DNA of 64,000 bases from Dokdonella sp. GTDB taxonomy: Bacteria; Pseudomonadota; Gammaproteobacteria; Xanthomonadales; Rhodanobacteraceae. The stretch's first letter is position 1; each line of letters opens with the position of its first letter. Location: NCBI GenBank assembly GCA_019634795.1, contig JAHCAR010000001.1:62001-126000 (forward strand), read 5' to 3'. This document shows, piece after piece, positions 37,847 to 47,594 of this stretch. The notes below the pieces were generated by a model. It was not told the DNA's origin, did not search any database, and saw only the letters and a list, made by a program, of their open reading frames with translations. Both the position numbers and the translations under genes were made by a program.

Positions 37847-40330
37847 ATGTTGCATGCGATTGCGTATCTGATCCCGTTGCTCGCGGGCGTGCTGGCCTCG
37901 ATGGTGGCGGCCTACCTGCGCATCGGCCTGCGCACCTGGACCATCGCCACGGCGATCGCGATCCTCGGCGTCGGCCTGCTGGCCGGCTCGCACTGGCTGG
38001 CCATCGCGCTGCCGCTGCTGGTGTTCGCGGCGATCGCCGTGCCGCTGAACCTGCCGGCATTCCGCCGCGCCCGCATCAGCGCACCGCTGCTGGCGATCTA
38101 TCGCAAGATCACGCCGAACCTGTCCGAGACCGAGCAGATCGCGCTCGAGGCCGGCACGGTCGGCTTCGAAGGCCAGCTGTTCAGCGGCAAGCCCGACTGG
38201 TCCGAACTGCTCGGCCAGGCCCGGCCCGAACTGAGCGTCGACGAGCAGGCCTTCCTCGACGGCCCGGTCGAGGAGCTCTGCGCGAAGATCAACGAATGGG
38301 AGATCAGCCACGAGCTGGCCGACCTGCCTGAGGACATGTGGGAATTCCTCAAGGCCAACAGGTTCTTCGGCATGATCATCCCGAAGCAGTACGGCGGCCT
38401 GCAGTTTTCCGCGCTGGCCCATTCGGCCGTGCTGCAGAAGATCGCGAGCATGTCGGCGACGGTCTCCTCGACGGTGGCCGTGCCGAATTCGCTCGGTCCG
38501 GCCGAACTGCTGCTGCACTACGGCACCGAGGAACAGAAGAACCACTACCTGCCGCGCCTCGCCGACGGCCGCGAAATCCCGTGTTTCGCCCTGACCGGAC
38601 CGTACGCAGGCTCCGACGCGACCTCGCTGCCCGACTACGGCATCGTCTGCAAGGGCGAGTGGCAGGGCGGCAACGTGCTCGGCGTGCGCCTGACCTTCGA
38701 CAAGCGCTACATCACCTTGGCCCCGGTCGCGACCATCGTCGGCCTCGCCTTCCGCCTGCTCGATCCGGACCATCTGCTCGGCGACGTCGAGGATCGCGGC
38801 ATCACGCTCGCGCTGATCCCGCGCGACACCGACGGCCTCGAGATCGGCCGCCGCCACTTCCCGCTGAACGTGCCGTTCCAGAACGGGCCGGTGCGCGGCA
38901 AGGACGTGTTCGTGCCGCTGTCGCAACTGATCGGCGGACCCGACATGGCCGGCCAGGGTTGGCGCATGCTGGTCGAGTGCCTGTCGGTTGGGCGCGCGAT
39001 CTCGCTGCCATCGAGCGCCACGGGCGGCGCCTGCGCCGGCGTCGCCGCGACCGGCGCCTATGCACGCATCCGCAAGCAGTTCGGTCTGGCCATCGGCCGT
39101 TTCGAAGGGGTCGAGGAAGCCCTGGCGCGGATCGGTGGACTGACCTATGCAACCACCGCGCTGTCGCGGGCCACGGCCGCCGCGGTCGACCGCGGCGAAA
39201 AGCCGGCAGTGCCCTCGGCCATCGCCAAGTACCACGCCACTGAATGGGGCCGGCAGATCTGCACCGATGCCATGGACGTGCATGGCGGCAAGGGCGTGAT
39301 CCTCGGCCCGGGCAACTACCTTGGCCGCTCCTGGCAGGGCGTGCCGATCATGATCACGGTCGAGGGCGCCAACATCATGACGCGCAGCCTGATGATCTTC
39401 GGCCAGGGCGCGATCCGCTGCCATCCCTATGTGCTGGCCGAAATGCAGGCGGCCGCCCTGCCCGACTACGGCGATCGCCTGCGCAAGTTCGACGACCTGC
39501 TGTTCCGGCACATCGGCTTCGGCATCTCCAACGGCGTGCGCAGTTTCGTGCTCGGCCTGACCCACGCGAAAATCGGTTCGGCGCCGGGCGATGCCTACAC
39601 GCGCCGCTTTTACCGCAAGCTCAATCGCTATTCATCGGCGCTGGCCCTGGTCGCCGATACCTCGATGCTGGTGCTCGGCGGCAAGCTCAAGTTCAAGGAA
39701 AAGATCTCGGCCCGCCTCGGCGACGTGCTGTCCTACTTGTACATCGCCTCGGCCATGCTCAAGCGCTACGAGGATGAAGACCGGCCGGTCACCGACCAGC
39801 CGCTGCTGGCCTGGGCCTTCCACGAATGCACCTGGCGCATGCAGATGGCGCTGGACGGTGTGATCCGCAACTTCCCGGTGCGCCCGGTGGCCTGGCTGCT
39901 GCGTGCGCTGGTATTCCCGCTCGGTCGCCGCGAGGTGCCGCCATCGGACCGCCTCGGTCATCGCGTCGCGGCGATCCTGATGACGCCGAACGAGGCGCGC
40001 ACGCGGCTCGCCTCGGGTGCCTATCTGACCCCGAGCGCGAACAATCCGGTCGGCCGCATGAACGCGCTGCTGCCCGAGGTGGTAGCGGCCGAGCCGATCG
40101 AGCGCAAGTTCCTCAAGGCGGTCAAGTCGGGCGATGTCGGCGGTTTGGACTTCGAGGCGCAGATTGCCGAGGCCGAAGCCAAGGGTGTGCTGACCAGTGC
40201 CGAGCGCAAGCTGCTCGAGCGCGTGCGCACGGCCAGCTTCGAGTTCATCTCGGTGGACGACTTCGCGCCAGAGGAATTGCGCGCGGCGACGAAGAAGAAG
40301 CCGCCGAAATCACTGCGCAGCGTGGCCTGA
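37847..40330 (+). CDS. fadE: Acyl-CoA dehydrogenase, FadE type
   Basis: 827 aa, the long membrane-associated form found in gammaproteobacteria. Two N-terminal helices (HAIAYLIPLLAGVLASMVAA, WTIATAIAILGVGLLAG), acyl-CoA dehydrogenase core from about 100 to 500 (FGMIIPKQYGGLQFSALAHS, CFALTGPYAGSDA, ICTDAMDVHGGKGVILGPGN) and the FadE-specific C-terminal extension to 827. Catalyses the first oxidation of beta-oxidation with FAD. RBS AGGAG lies ten bases before the ATG. A hotdog-fold gene follows 4 bp after the stop and is probably co-translated. Confidence 0.95.
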   Translation: MLHAIAYLIPLLAGVLASMVAAYLRIGLRTWTIATAIAILGVGLLAGSHWLAIALPLLVFAAIAVPLNLPAFRRARISAPLLAIYRKITPNLSETEQIALEAGTVGFEGQLFSGKPDWSELLGQARPELSVDEQAFLDGPVEELCAKINEWEISHELADLPEDMWEFLKANRFFGMIIPKQYGGLQFSALAHSAVLQKIASMSATVSSTVAVPNSLGPAELLLHYGTEEQKNHYLPRLADGREIPCFALTGPYAGSDATSLPDYGIVCKGEWQGGNVLGVRLTFDKRYITLAPVATIVGLAFRLLDPDHLLGDVEDRGITLALIPRDTDGLEIGRRHFPLNVPFQNGPVRGKDVFVPLSQLIGGPDMAGQGWRMLVECLSVGRAISLPSSATGGACAGVAATGAYARIRKQFGLAIGRFEGVEEALARIGGLTYATTALSRATAAAVDRGEKPAVPSAIAKYHATEWGRQICTDAMDVHGGKGVILGPGNYLGRSWQGVPIMITVEGANIMTRSLMIFGQGAIRCHPYVLAEMQAAALPDYGDRLRKFDDLLFRHIGFGISNGVRSFVLGLTHAKIGSAPGDAYTRRFYRKLNRYSSALALVADTSMLVLGGKLKFKEKISARLGDVLSYLYIASAMLKRYEDEDRPVTDQPLLAWAFHECTWRMQMALDGVIRNFPVRPVAWLLRALVFPLGRREVPPSDRLGHRVAAILMTPNEARTRLASGAYLTPSANNPVGRMNALLPEVVAAEPIERKFLKAVKSGDVGGLDFEAQIAEAEAKGVLTSAERKLLERVRTASFEFISVDDFAPEELRAATKKKPPKSLRSVA

Positions 40331-40334
40331 GCGC

Positions 40335-40796
40335 ATGGCCGCAGAGGCGCTGCAGATGTTCCGCAAGCTCGGCGGCTCGGCGCCGGGCCGCTGGCTGTTC
40401 TCGCGCATCATCTGCTTCAGGGCGCCGTATTTCGGTTCGATCTCGCCGCGCATCGAGGCGCTTGAACCGGGTCGATGTGTAGTCCGCCTGCGCCAGCGCC
40501 GGCGCATCCAGAACCACATCGGCACCGTGCATGCGATCGCGATGTGCAATGCCGCCGAGCTGGCCGGCGGCATGGCCACCGAAGTCACGATTCCGGCATC
40601 GATGCGCTGGATCCCTAAAGGCATGAGCGTGCGCTATCGCAAGAAGGCGCTCGGCGTGCTGACCGCGACAGCACGTATCGAGGCGATCGCCGACGCCGCC
40701 ACGGCACAGGACCTGCATGCGATCGTCGAAGTCCGCGATCGCGCGGACGAGATCGTATTCGATGCCGACATAACGATGTGGGTCACGCCGCGCTGA
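40335..40796 (+). CDS. DUF4442/hotdog-fold protein, thioesterase-like
   Basis: 153 aa. Hotdog-like pattern with the helix-containing motif IQNHIGTVHAIAMCNAAELAGG and strands MSVRYRKKALGVLTATARIE, EIVFDADITMWVTPR, as in the DUF4442 acyl-CoA thioesterase-like family. It starts 4 bp after fadE, suggesting a role in releasing or scavenging acyl-CoA intermediates. Catalytic activity not proven by sequence. Confidence 0.82.
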   Translation: MAAEALQMFRKLGGSAPGRWLFSRIICFRAPYFGSISPRIEALEPGRCVVRLRQRRRIQNHIGTVHAIAMCNAAELAGGMATEVTIPASMRWIPKGMSVRYRKKALGVLTATARIEAIADAATAQDLHAIVEVRDRADEIVFDADITMWVTPR

Positions 40797-40811
40797 CCGT
40801 TGTGATCCGCG

Positions 40812-41660
40812 CTACTCGAGGTGCAACGCGCGGGCGTGATGCTGCAGGTGGTCGGCGATGAAGGACTGGATGAACCAGTAGCTGTGGTCGTAGCCCGGCT
40901 GCAGGCGCAGGTCCAGCGGCTGGCCCGATTCGGCGCAGGCCTGGCGCAGCAGCTCGGGGCGCAGCTGCGCTTCGAGGAACGCATCGGCATCGCCTTGGTC
41001 GACGAGGATGCTGCCATCGAAACGATGGCCGCTGCGGATCAGCTCGACGCTGTCGTGGCGTCTCCAGGCCTCCCTGTCGTCGCCGAGAAAGCGCGCTAAG
41101 GCTTTCTGGCCCCAAGGCACCTGGCACGGCGCCACGATCGGGGCGAATGCCGACAGCGAGCGATACATGCCGGGATTGCGCAGGGCCAGGGTCAGTGCGC
41201 CGTGGCCACCCATCGAATGCCCGCAGAGCCCGCTGCGCTCGATGTCCACGTTGAAGTTCGTCGCGATCAGCGCCGGCAGTTCACGAGTGACCCAGGCGTC
41301 CATGCGGAACCGCTCCGAATACGGCGCCGCGGTCGCATCGAGATAGAAGCCGGCGCCTTCGCCGAACTCCCAGTCGCCAGTGGCGCCCTCGATGCCGGTG
41401 TCGCGCGGGCTCGTGTCGGGAGTCAGCAGGGCCAGGCCGAGTTCGGCCGCGAGCCGTTGCGCACCAGCCTTGATCGCGGCGGTCTCCTCGCTGCAGGTCA
41501 GGCCGGCGAGGAAGGTCAGCAGCGGAAACTTGCCGGCGGATATCTGCGCGGGCCGGAACAGGCCGAATTTCATCGGTCCGCCGGTTTCGGTCGATCGGTG
41601 CCGGTAGAACCCCTGGACGCCACCGTGGCAGCGGTATTCGGCAAGGACTTCGAATGGCAT
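40812..41660 (-). CDS. fghA: S-formylglutathione hydrolase
   Basis: 282 aa. Hydrolyses S-formylglutathione in formaldehyde detoxification. Seen: LLTFLAGLTCSEETAAIKAGAQR, RDTGIEGATGDWEFGEGAGFYLDAT, nucleophile elbow GLCGHSMGGHGALTLALRNP, acid near ILVDQGDADAFLE, and catalytic His in GYDHSYWFIQSFIADH. The ATG before PFEVLAEYRCHGG is chosen; the frame is open to 41777 through the adjacent gene region. No formaldehyde dehydrogenase gene is adjacent. Confidence 0.94.
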   Translation of the reverse strand: MPFEVLAEYRCHGGVQGFYRHRSTETGGPMKFGLFRPAQISAGKFPLLTFLAGLTCSEETAAIKAGAQRLAAELGLALLTPDTSPRDTGIEGATGDWEFGEGAGFYLDATAAPYSERFRMDAWVTRELPALIATNFNVDIERSGLCGHSMGGHGALTLALRNPGMYRSLSAFAPIVAPCQVPWGQKALARFLGDDREAWRRHDSVELIRSGHRFDGSILVDQGDADAFLEAQLRPELLRQACAESGQPLDLRLQPGYDHSYWFIQSFIADHLQHHARALHLE

Positions 41661-41700
41661 GCTCTCTCCTCTTCGGGTCGATGCAAATCGCATCGGACAT

Positions 41701-42993
41701 TCAGCCAGCGCCGTCGACGGCCTCGCGCCCGGAACCGGCAACCGTTCTCGGCGAATCCGGCAGCATGCGCGCGGCACGCCAGCCGATCCAGGCCGAACTG
41801 CCGGCCGCGATCATCGACAGCAAGGCCAGGCCCGGAACCGTCGTGCCGAGCCCGCGCAGCAGGTTGAAGCCGCTGGTCACGACGAGGTCGCCGAAGCGCC
41901 AGACCGAAGTGTCGATGAAGTTCTTGGTCTTGTAGCGGGTTTCCGCATCGACCCGCGTGTACAGCGAATCGGCGGCCGGCTTGAACACGCCGTAGGCGCT
42001 GGCCCGCGTGACCACGGCGACCGCCGCGATCCACGGCCCGGCGAAGATCGCCAGACCGGCCAGCATGACCGCCTTGAGCACGCCGTCGAGGGCCAGCACC
42101 GGGGCCGGGCCGAAGCGCACGAGCAGGGCCCGGGTCACGCCGAGCTGGAGCACGATCTGCAGCAGGTTGGCATAGAAATCCACATTTGCTGAAAAGTTGA
42201 TGCGCTCGGCGCGTGTGGCGTAGGTCGCGCCGCTGTAGTCGGCGAGCAGGGCATAGATGACCGTACCGACCGCATCGCCGAGCAGCATCAGGATGGCCAG
42301 CCGGCGCATCAGCGGCGATTTCACGGTCTCGATCGCGCCGGCGATGAAACTGCCGCCGATGACCCGCGTTTCGCGCTGTTCGTCGCCGGCGACCGGATTG
42401 CGTTGCGACCAGCGCGACAGGGCGAGGATGCAGGCGATGGCGAGGCCGAGCAGGGTCGATGACATGACCAGCAGGCCGGATACGCCGATGACCTCGTTGA
42501 GGGCGCGGGTCAGGGCCGGCCCGGCGACTGCGCCGAGCGTGCCACCGAGGGCGATGACCGGAAACAGGCGATGCGCCTGTTCGGCATCGAGCAGGTCGGC
42601 CATGAAGCTCCAGAACACGGCGACCACGAACAGGTTGAAGACGCTGACCCAGACGAAGAAGATCGAACCGAGCAGGCGCGCGCCGATCGCCTCCTGCATC
42701 TGGAACAGCGGAATGAAGGCGAGCATGCCGAGCAGGAAGAACAGGTAGACGACCGGCACGAAAGTGCGCCGGCGGTAGCGCGCGACGAGGGCGCCGAACA
42801 GCGGCACCAGGGCCAGGGTGACGACCAGGGTCGCCGCATAGAAGATCGGCAGTGCCGTCGATCCGACCGCCGCCGAAAGCTGGTCGCGGACCGGGCGGAT
42901 CACGTAGTAGGCGGCGAGGACGCAGAAGAAGTAGGCGAACGCCACGCCAACGGCAAACCATTCATGGCTCTGGATGGCAGGACGTTTTGGCAC
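41701..42993 (-). CDS. Multipass transporter, MFS / NTP-NDP exchanger-like
   Basis: 430 aa with about 12 membrane helices (for example WFAVGVAFAYFFCVLAAYYV, LPIFYAATLVVTLALVPLFG, VVYLFFLLGMLAFIPLF). The N-terminal YFFCVLAAYYVIRPVRD and FWSFMADLLDAEQAHRLFP motifs resemble the nucleotide-transporter-like branch of the MFS found widely in Proteobacteria. Substrate unknown. Same strand as fghA with a 40-bp gap. A palindromic element occupies the region just upstream of its start. Confidence 0.8.
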   Translation of the reverse strand: MPKRPAIQSHEWFAVGVAFAYFFCVLAAYYVIRPVRDQLSAAVGSTALPIFYAATLVVTLALVPLFGALVARYRRRTFVPVVYLFFLLGMLAFIPLFQMQEAIGARLLGSIFFVWVSVFNLFVVAVFWSFMADLLDAEQAHRLFPVIALGGTLGAVAGPALTRALNEVIGVSGLLVMSSTLLGLAIACILALSRWSQRNPVAGDEQRETRVIGGSFIAGAIETVKSPLMRRLAILMLLGDAVGTVIYALLADYSGATYATRAERINFSANVDFYANLLQIVLQLGVTRALLVRFGPAPVLALDGVLKAVMLAGLAIFAGPWIAAVAVVTRASAYGVFKPAADSLYTRVDAETRYKTKNFIDTSVWRFGDLVVTSGFNLLRGLGTTVPGLALLSMIAAGSSAWIGWRAARMLPDSPRTVAGSGREAVDGAG

Positions 42994-43009
42994 GCGATGG
43001 GTCCCCTAG

Positions 43010-43170
43010 CCCGGACTATTCATGAATGCGCTCGCGCCCTTGCTTGATCCTTGTCCGCACAAGAAATTCTCCTCCCTCGGCAATACAGTGGTGTATTCCG
43101 CTCGGTCGGAGAATTCCTTGTGCGAACAAGTCTCTGCGCAATCATCGCGTCGATTCATGAATAGTCCGGG
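43010..43170. mobile_element. 161-bp palindromic MITE-like element flanked by CTAG
   Basis: The ends are perfect 18-bp inverted repeats (CCCGGACTATTCATGAAT), flanked on both sides by CTAG (43006-43009 and 43171-43174), either a 4-bp target duplication or part of the repeat. Inside is a second inverted repeat of about 23 bp with two mismatches (CTTGTCCGCACAAG type) and a central AATACA/TGTATT. The whole element can fold into one long hairpin. No coding capacity. Unrelated in sequence to the 284-bp MITE. Confidence 0.75.
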
Positions 43171-43233
43171 CTAGCGAAGCGCTGAAGACTAGCATGCCGA
43201 TACAGCAAGCCGGCGTAGCGGCATAATGGCCCG

Positions 43234-44034
43234 ATGCAGCCGACGCTCGCCAGCATTCGCCTCTATCCGCTGAAGTCCGCTGCGGCCCTGGAACCGGAGC
43301 GTGCCGTGGTCGAGGCGCGTGGCCTGGCCGGTGACCGACGTTGGATGGTCGTCGATGCCGAGGGCCGCTTCGTCACCGCGCGCAAGCATCCGCGACTGGT
43401 CCTGATCCGTGCCCGACTCGATGGGCCGGGTCTCGTCCTCGATGCGCCCGAGATGCCGAGCCTCCGCCTCGTCGCCGCCGGCGCGCAACCGCGCCTCGCC
43501 GCGACGGTCTGGCGCGACCGCGTCGATGCGCTCGTCGCCGATGCACAGGCCGACGCCTGGATCAGCCGCTATCTCGGATTCGCCGCGCGTTTCGTGCACA
43601 TGGACGCAGATGCAGCGCGGGCGGTCGACCCGGCCTTTTCGCAGAGCGGCGACGAGGTCAGCTTCGCCGACGGCTTTCCGCTGTTGCTGATTTCGGCCGC
43701 GGCGCTCGATGCGCTCAATGAAAAACTGGCCACGCCGGTGCCGATGAGCCGTTTTCGGCCGAACCTCGTGATCGCCGGCGTGCCGCCCCATGCCGAGGAT
43801 GGCTGGCGCTCGATCCGCATCGGCGGGATCGTATTCGACGTGGTCAAGCCGTGCAGCCGCTGCGTGCTGACCACGGTCGACCCGCTGCGCGGCGAGTTCG
43901 ATCCGGGCGGAGAGCCGCTGCGCACGCTGACCGGCTACCGCCGTTCGCCGCACGGGGTCACCTTCGGCCAGAACCTCATCGCGCGCGGGGCAGGCCCGAT
44001 CGCAGTCGGTGATGCGCTTGAAATCCTCGCCTAG
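43234..44034 (+). CDS. MOSC domain protein (YcbX/MOCS-like)
   Basis: 266 aa. N-terminal beta-barrel domain (IRLYPLKSAAALEPERAVVE, GLAGDRRWMVVDAEGRFVTARKHPRL) followed by a MOSC domain with the conserved cysteine in KPCSRCVLTTVDPLRGEFD. Members reduce N-hydroxylated compounds using molybdenum cofactor. A CATAAT -10-like hexamer ends 6 bp before the ATG, so the transcript may be leaderless. Single gene, next to the palindromic element. Confidence 0.92.
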   Translation: MQPTLASIRLYPLKSAAALEPERAVVEARGLAGDRRWMVVDAEGRFVTARKHPRLVLIRARLDGPGLVLDAPEMPSLRLVAAGAQPRLAATVWRDRVDALVADAQADAWISRYLGFAARFVHMDADAARAVDPAFSQSGDEVSFADGFPLLLISAAALDALNEKLATPVPMSRFRPNLVIAGVPPHAEDGWRSIRIGGIVFDVVKPCSRCVLTTVDPLRGEFDPGGEPLRTLTGYRRSPHGVTFGQNLIARGAGPIAVGDALEILA

Positions 44035-44139
44035 GATGATTGCGCCAGCAGATCGGAGCCGCACTCGCAGTGCGCTGGAGCATGTGCTCTATTCCTGCCG
44101 TTTAGGGTCGAGGTCTTCCTTGCAGTCGTGCAAATGCAG

Positions 44140-45723
44140 ATGACCTACGACCATGTGATAGTCGGCGCCGGATCCGCCGGCTGCGTACTCGCCGACCGGC
44201 TCAGCGCGGATCCGGCCCGGCGCGTGCTCCTGCTCGAAGCCGGCGGACGCGACTGGCATCCGTTCATCCACATGCCGGCCGGCATCGCCAAGCTCGCCGC
44301 GAGCCCGCGCCACAACTGGAACTACAACACCGAGCCCGAACCGCATCTCGACGGGCGCAGGCTGTGGTGGCCGCGCGGCAAGGTGCTCGGTGGCTCGAGC
44401 TCGATCAACGCGATGTGCTACATCCGCGGCGTGCGCGGCGATTACGACGGCTGGGCGGCGAAGACCGGCGATGCACGCTGGGGCTGGGACAACGTGCTCG
44501 GTTATTTCAAGCGCTCCGAAGGCAACACCCGCGGCGCCGATGCCCTGCATGGCGCCGACGGTCCGCTCGGCGTGTCCGACCTGCGCCATCGCAATCCGCT
44601 GTCGGAGATCTTCGTCGAATCCGCCGCGGCCGCCGGCTTTTCGCGCAATGCCGATTTCAACGGCGAGCAGCAGCAGGGTTTCGGTTTCTACCAGGTCACC
44701 CAGAAGAACGGCGCGCGCTGTTCGACCGCGGCCTCGTTCCTGCGCGAGGCGCGAGGTCGGCCCAACCTGACCATCCGCACCCACGCCGAAGCCCAGCACG
44801 TGCTGTTCTCGGGCACGCGCGCGATCGGCGTCGACTACCGCCATCACGGTCGCCTCAAGCGTGCCGAAGCCGGTGAGGTGATCCTCGCCGGTGGCGCGCT
44901 GAACTCGCCGCAACTGCTCATGCTCTCGGGCGTCGGTCCGGCCGACCACCTGCGCGAGATCGGCATCCCGCTGCGCCATGCGCTGGCGGGCGTCGGCCGC
45001 AACCTGCAGGACCATCTCGACGTCTGCACATTGATGCGCTGCACGCAGCCGGTCACCTACGACAAGACCAACGACGTCGCGGTCGCCCTCGAGTTCCTGT
45101 TTCGGCGCAGTGGCGTCGGTACCTCGAACATCGCCGAGGCCGGCGGCTTCCTGCGCTCGCGCCATGCCGAGGACGAACGCTGCGACATGCAGTTCCATTT
45201 CGTGCCGGCCCTGCTCGACGATCACGGGCGCAATCGCCTCGAAGGCTACGGCTACACGCTGCACGCCTGCATGCTGCACCCGAAGTCGCGCGGCGAGTTG
45301 CGCCTGAAGTCGGCGAATGCGCGCGAGCCGATCGCGATCCACGCCAACTACCTCGGCGACAGCGCGGGACACGACCTCAGGATGCTGGTCGAGGCGGTGC
45401 GCATTTCGCGCCGGATCTTCGCCCAGTCGCCGTTCGATCCGTATCGCGGCGCCGAGATCCACCCGGGTGCCGACATCGACGACGAGCGCGCCATCGAGGC
45501 CTTCGTCCGACGCAAGGCGGAGACGGTCTATCACCCGGTCGGTACCTGCCGCATGGGCAACGATGATGAAGCCGTGGTCGACAGCGAGCTGCGCGTGCAC
45601 GGCCTGCACGGCCTGCGCGTGGTCGATGCCTCGGTCATGCCCGACCTGCCGAGCGGCAATACCAACGCGCCGACGATCATGATCGCCGAGCGTGCCGCCG
45701 ACCTGATCCTCGGCAAGGGCTGA
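44140..45723 (+). CDS. GMC family FAD-dependent oxidoreductase (choline/alcohol dehydrogenase type)
   Basis: 527 aa. FAD-binding N-terminus [23 protein letters not shown] signature 1 region [19 protein letters not shown], signature 2 [20 protein letters not shown], and catalytic His in [23 protein letters not shown]. Closest to the AlkJ/BetA-like alcohol dehydrogenases. Three in-frame starts lie close together (GTG 44128, ATG 44134, ATG 44140); the last best fits the family. Monocistronic; a MITE follows 16 bp after the stop. Confidence 0.92.
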   Translation: MTYDHVIVGAGSAGCVLADRLSADPARRVLLLEAGGRDWHPFIHMPAGIAKLAASPRHNWNYNTEPEPHLDGRRLWWPRGKVLGGSSSINAMCYIRGVRGDYDGWAAKTGDARWGWDNVLGYFKRSEGNTRGADALHGADGPLGVSDLRHRNPLSEIFVESAAAAGFSRNADFNGEQQQGFGFYQVTQKNGARCSTAASFLREARGRPNLTIRTHAEAQHVLFSGTRAIGVDYRHHGRLKRAEAGEVILAGGALNSPQLLMLSGVGPADHLREIGIPLRHALAGVGRNLQDHLDVCTLMRCTQPVTYDKTNDVAVALEFLFRRSGVGTSNIAEAGGFLRSRHAEDERCDMQFHFVPALLDDHGRNRLEGYGYTLHACMLHPKSRGELRLKSANAREPIAIHANYLGDSAGHDLRMLVEAVRISRRIFAQSPFDPYRGAEIHPGADIDDERAIEAFVRRKAETVYHPVGTCRMGNDDEAVVDSELRVHGLHGLRVVDASVMPDLPSGNTNAPTIMIAERAADLILGKG

Positions 45724-45739
45724 GCCCGTCCGGCGCTAG

Positions 45740-46023
45740 GGAGGGTCTGATCAAGTAGCAAAGTCGTCACGACGCCTGCCTGTGTGCAGATCGCGACGCG
45801 TCGACGCAGACAGACTGGCCGTCTTTCAAGTCGGCGCAACAAAGATCTGCGCGCAGGCGGGCGTCGCCTAACCGATTGATTGGATGGTGAAGAGGTGGCG
45901 TCCAGAAGGCTCTCCACATGCACTGCGCGGCTCGTCAAGGCAACCAGCCTTCACTTCGCCACGCAGCACATGTGGAAAACCTTCTGAACGCCATGACGAC
46001 TTTGCTACTTGATCAGACCCTCC
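45740..46023. mobile_element. 284-bp MITE-like element, copy 2
   Basis: Same length and architecture as the copy at 9010-9293. TIR GGAGGGTCTGATCAAG, about 32 bp, perfect to the first CGTCA. Flanks are CTAG (45736) and CTGG (46024). Differences from copy 1 occur in both arms of the stems in a paired way. The rest of the gap up to 46255 shows no gene. Confidence 0.85.
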
Positions 46024-46255
46024 CTGGACAATCCGCCTGCCAACGCGAACCACGGGCCATGCCGGGTTCGGATTCCCGACAGGCACCGCCGCATCACGCA
46101 CGAGCCCATTCCCCGCGTGCAGCAGACAAAACGGCAGGACCGCCGTCCTGAGCCTCGAACGCTGGCCGAAGGGCGAGCACCAGCGTCGGTGCGAGCTGCG
46201 GTACCGGAAGGCGGATCAGGCTAAGCGTCCAGCGCGGAAATCCCGCGCCACCCGA

Positions 46256-47584
46256 TCATTGGCTCGCATCGAATCCGCCGTGAAAAATGCGTGGCAACCA
46301 CCCTGGAAAAAGGTCGCCGCCAGGCCACTGCGTCACCTGGTCATGGGCGTTCCACATCAGGCTGTCGATTTGGCATGAATAACAGGTATTCCCGGTTTCA
46401 TCCCGGCGGTTGAGGATGGCCGCAAAGTCCCAACCGTCCTGGATCCGGACGACGTATGCGGTCGTGCCGGGCAGACTGCCGTCATGCCAGGTGTTGCGAT
46501 GGCCGTTGCCATAGTCGCGCACCTGCCAGCCTTCGGCGTAGAACGGATTGCCATTGATGTATGGCAACGGATAGTTCTGCGGCAAAGAGTACATCCGTGC
46601 CACGGACGTGCTGTTCAGGATCGCATTCGCTGCGCCCGGCGCGTCCAGGTTGCTGAGCCAGCGCACCAGTTCCACCGCCGAAGCCAGCCAGCCGCCGTGG
46701 CTGTCCATGTTCTCGATGTTGAAGCCCCCGTATTCCACCGGGACGGTGCTGCCGCTGTTGTTCATCACCGTCGTCCCAGTGAACCCGCCACTGTCGTACA
46801 TGACTTCGTGCGGGGCCCGGTTGGCGAGTTCGGCGCGAGCCAGGCGCATGTCCCGGATGCCGATGCTGCCCAACACCTGCAAGGCGTAGTCACGGTAGGA
46901 CATGCCGGTGACGGATTCGATCACACGTCCTAGCAACATGTAGCCATAGTTGCTGTAGCGGTATGTGGTGCCCGGCGTGGAAACCAGGTTCTTGCCATTC
47001 ATGAACTGGATGATGCCGGTCTGGGTGACGGGCAGACCGAGGCCCAAGGCGTTCGCGATCTCGACATCGTCGAACATCGGGTCGTATCCCTGGGTCGTGC
47101 CACTGGCCTGGTCGCCGAATCCGGCCAGATGCTCCAGCAGGTTGCGGATCGTGATATCGGCCAGGCGCGGATCGGCACTCTGCCCGGCGGGCGGCGTCAA
47201 GTCCACGTAGTCGCCCAGCCTGTCCGTCAACGTCAATCTTCCCTCCTGGATCAGGCGGTTGATCAGGGTCGACGTCAGCGGCTTGGAAACGCTCGCGATA
47301 CGGAACAGCGAATCATACTGGGTGACGACATCGCCAGGTCCCGGGTTCAGCGAATAGCCATGCGCCAGTACCAGCCTGCCCTGCCAGGTCACGGCCAACT
47401 GTCCGGAGGTGATGCCATGATTGCTCATCATCGTATGCATGGCATCGTCGAACCCGCTCAGCTCGGGTACCGGCTTGCCGGTGACGACCCACTGCGCGCA
47501 GACGGGAAACGACATGGAGAGCAGCGCCAGCAAACCGACGAAGCGGCTCGCGCCGGGCGAATAGCGACGACGAATCAGGGTCAT
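46256..47584 (-). CDS. Exported serine hydrolase (beta-lactamase/PBP-like) with GFD tail
   Basis: 442 aa. Signal peptide (FVGLLALLSMSFPVCAQ), S-x-x-K in RIASVSKPLTSTLINRLI, Y-x-N in YRYSNYGYMLLGRVIE, and a HxG-like WHDGSLPGTTAYVVR. The chain ends LPRIFHGGFDASQ, the short motif shared by neighbours. Start at MTLIRRRYS; the longer frame to 47752 overlaps the upstream gene. It follows the beta-helix gene by 10 bp and is probably co-transcribed with it. Confidence 0.88.
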   Translation of the reverse strand: MTLIRRRYSPGASRFVGLLALLSMSFPVCAQWVVTGKPVPELSGFDDAMHTMMSNHGITSGQLAVTWQGRLVLAHGYSLNPGPGDVVTQYDSLFRIASVSKPLTSTLINRLIQEGRLTLTDRLGDYVDLTPPAGQSADPRLADITIRNLLEHLAGFGDQASGTTQGYDPMFDDVEIANALGLGLPVTQTGIIQFMNGKNLVSTPGTTYRYSNYGYMLLGRVIESVTGMSYRDYALQVLGSIGIRDMRLARAELANRAPHEVMYDSGGFTGTTVMNNSGSTVPVEYGGFNIENMDSHGGWLASAVELVRWLSNLDAPGAANAILNSTSVARMYSLPQNYPLPYINGNPFYAEGWQVRDYGNGHRNTWHDGSLPGTTAYVVRIQDGWDFAAILNRRDETGNTCYSCQIDSLMWNAHDQVTQWPGGDLFPGWLPRIFHGGFDASQ

Positions 47585-47594
47585 GACGGACGCC

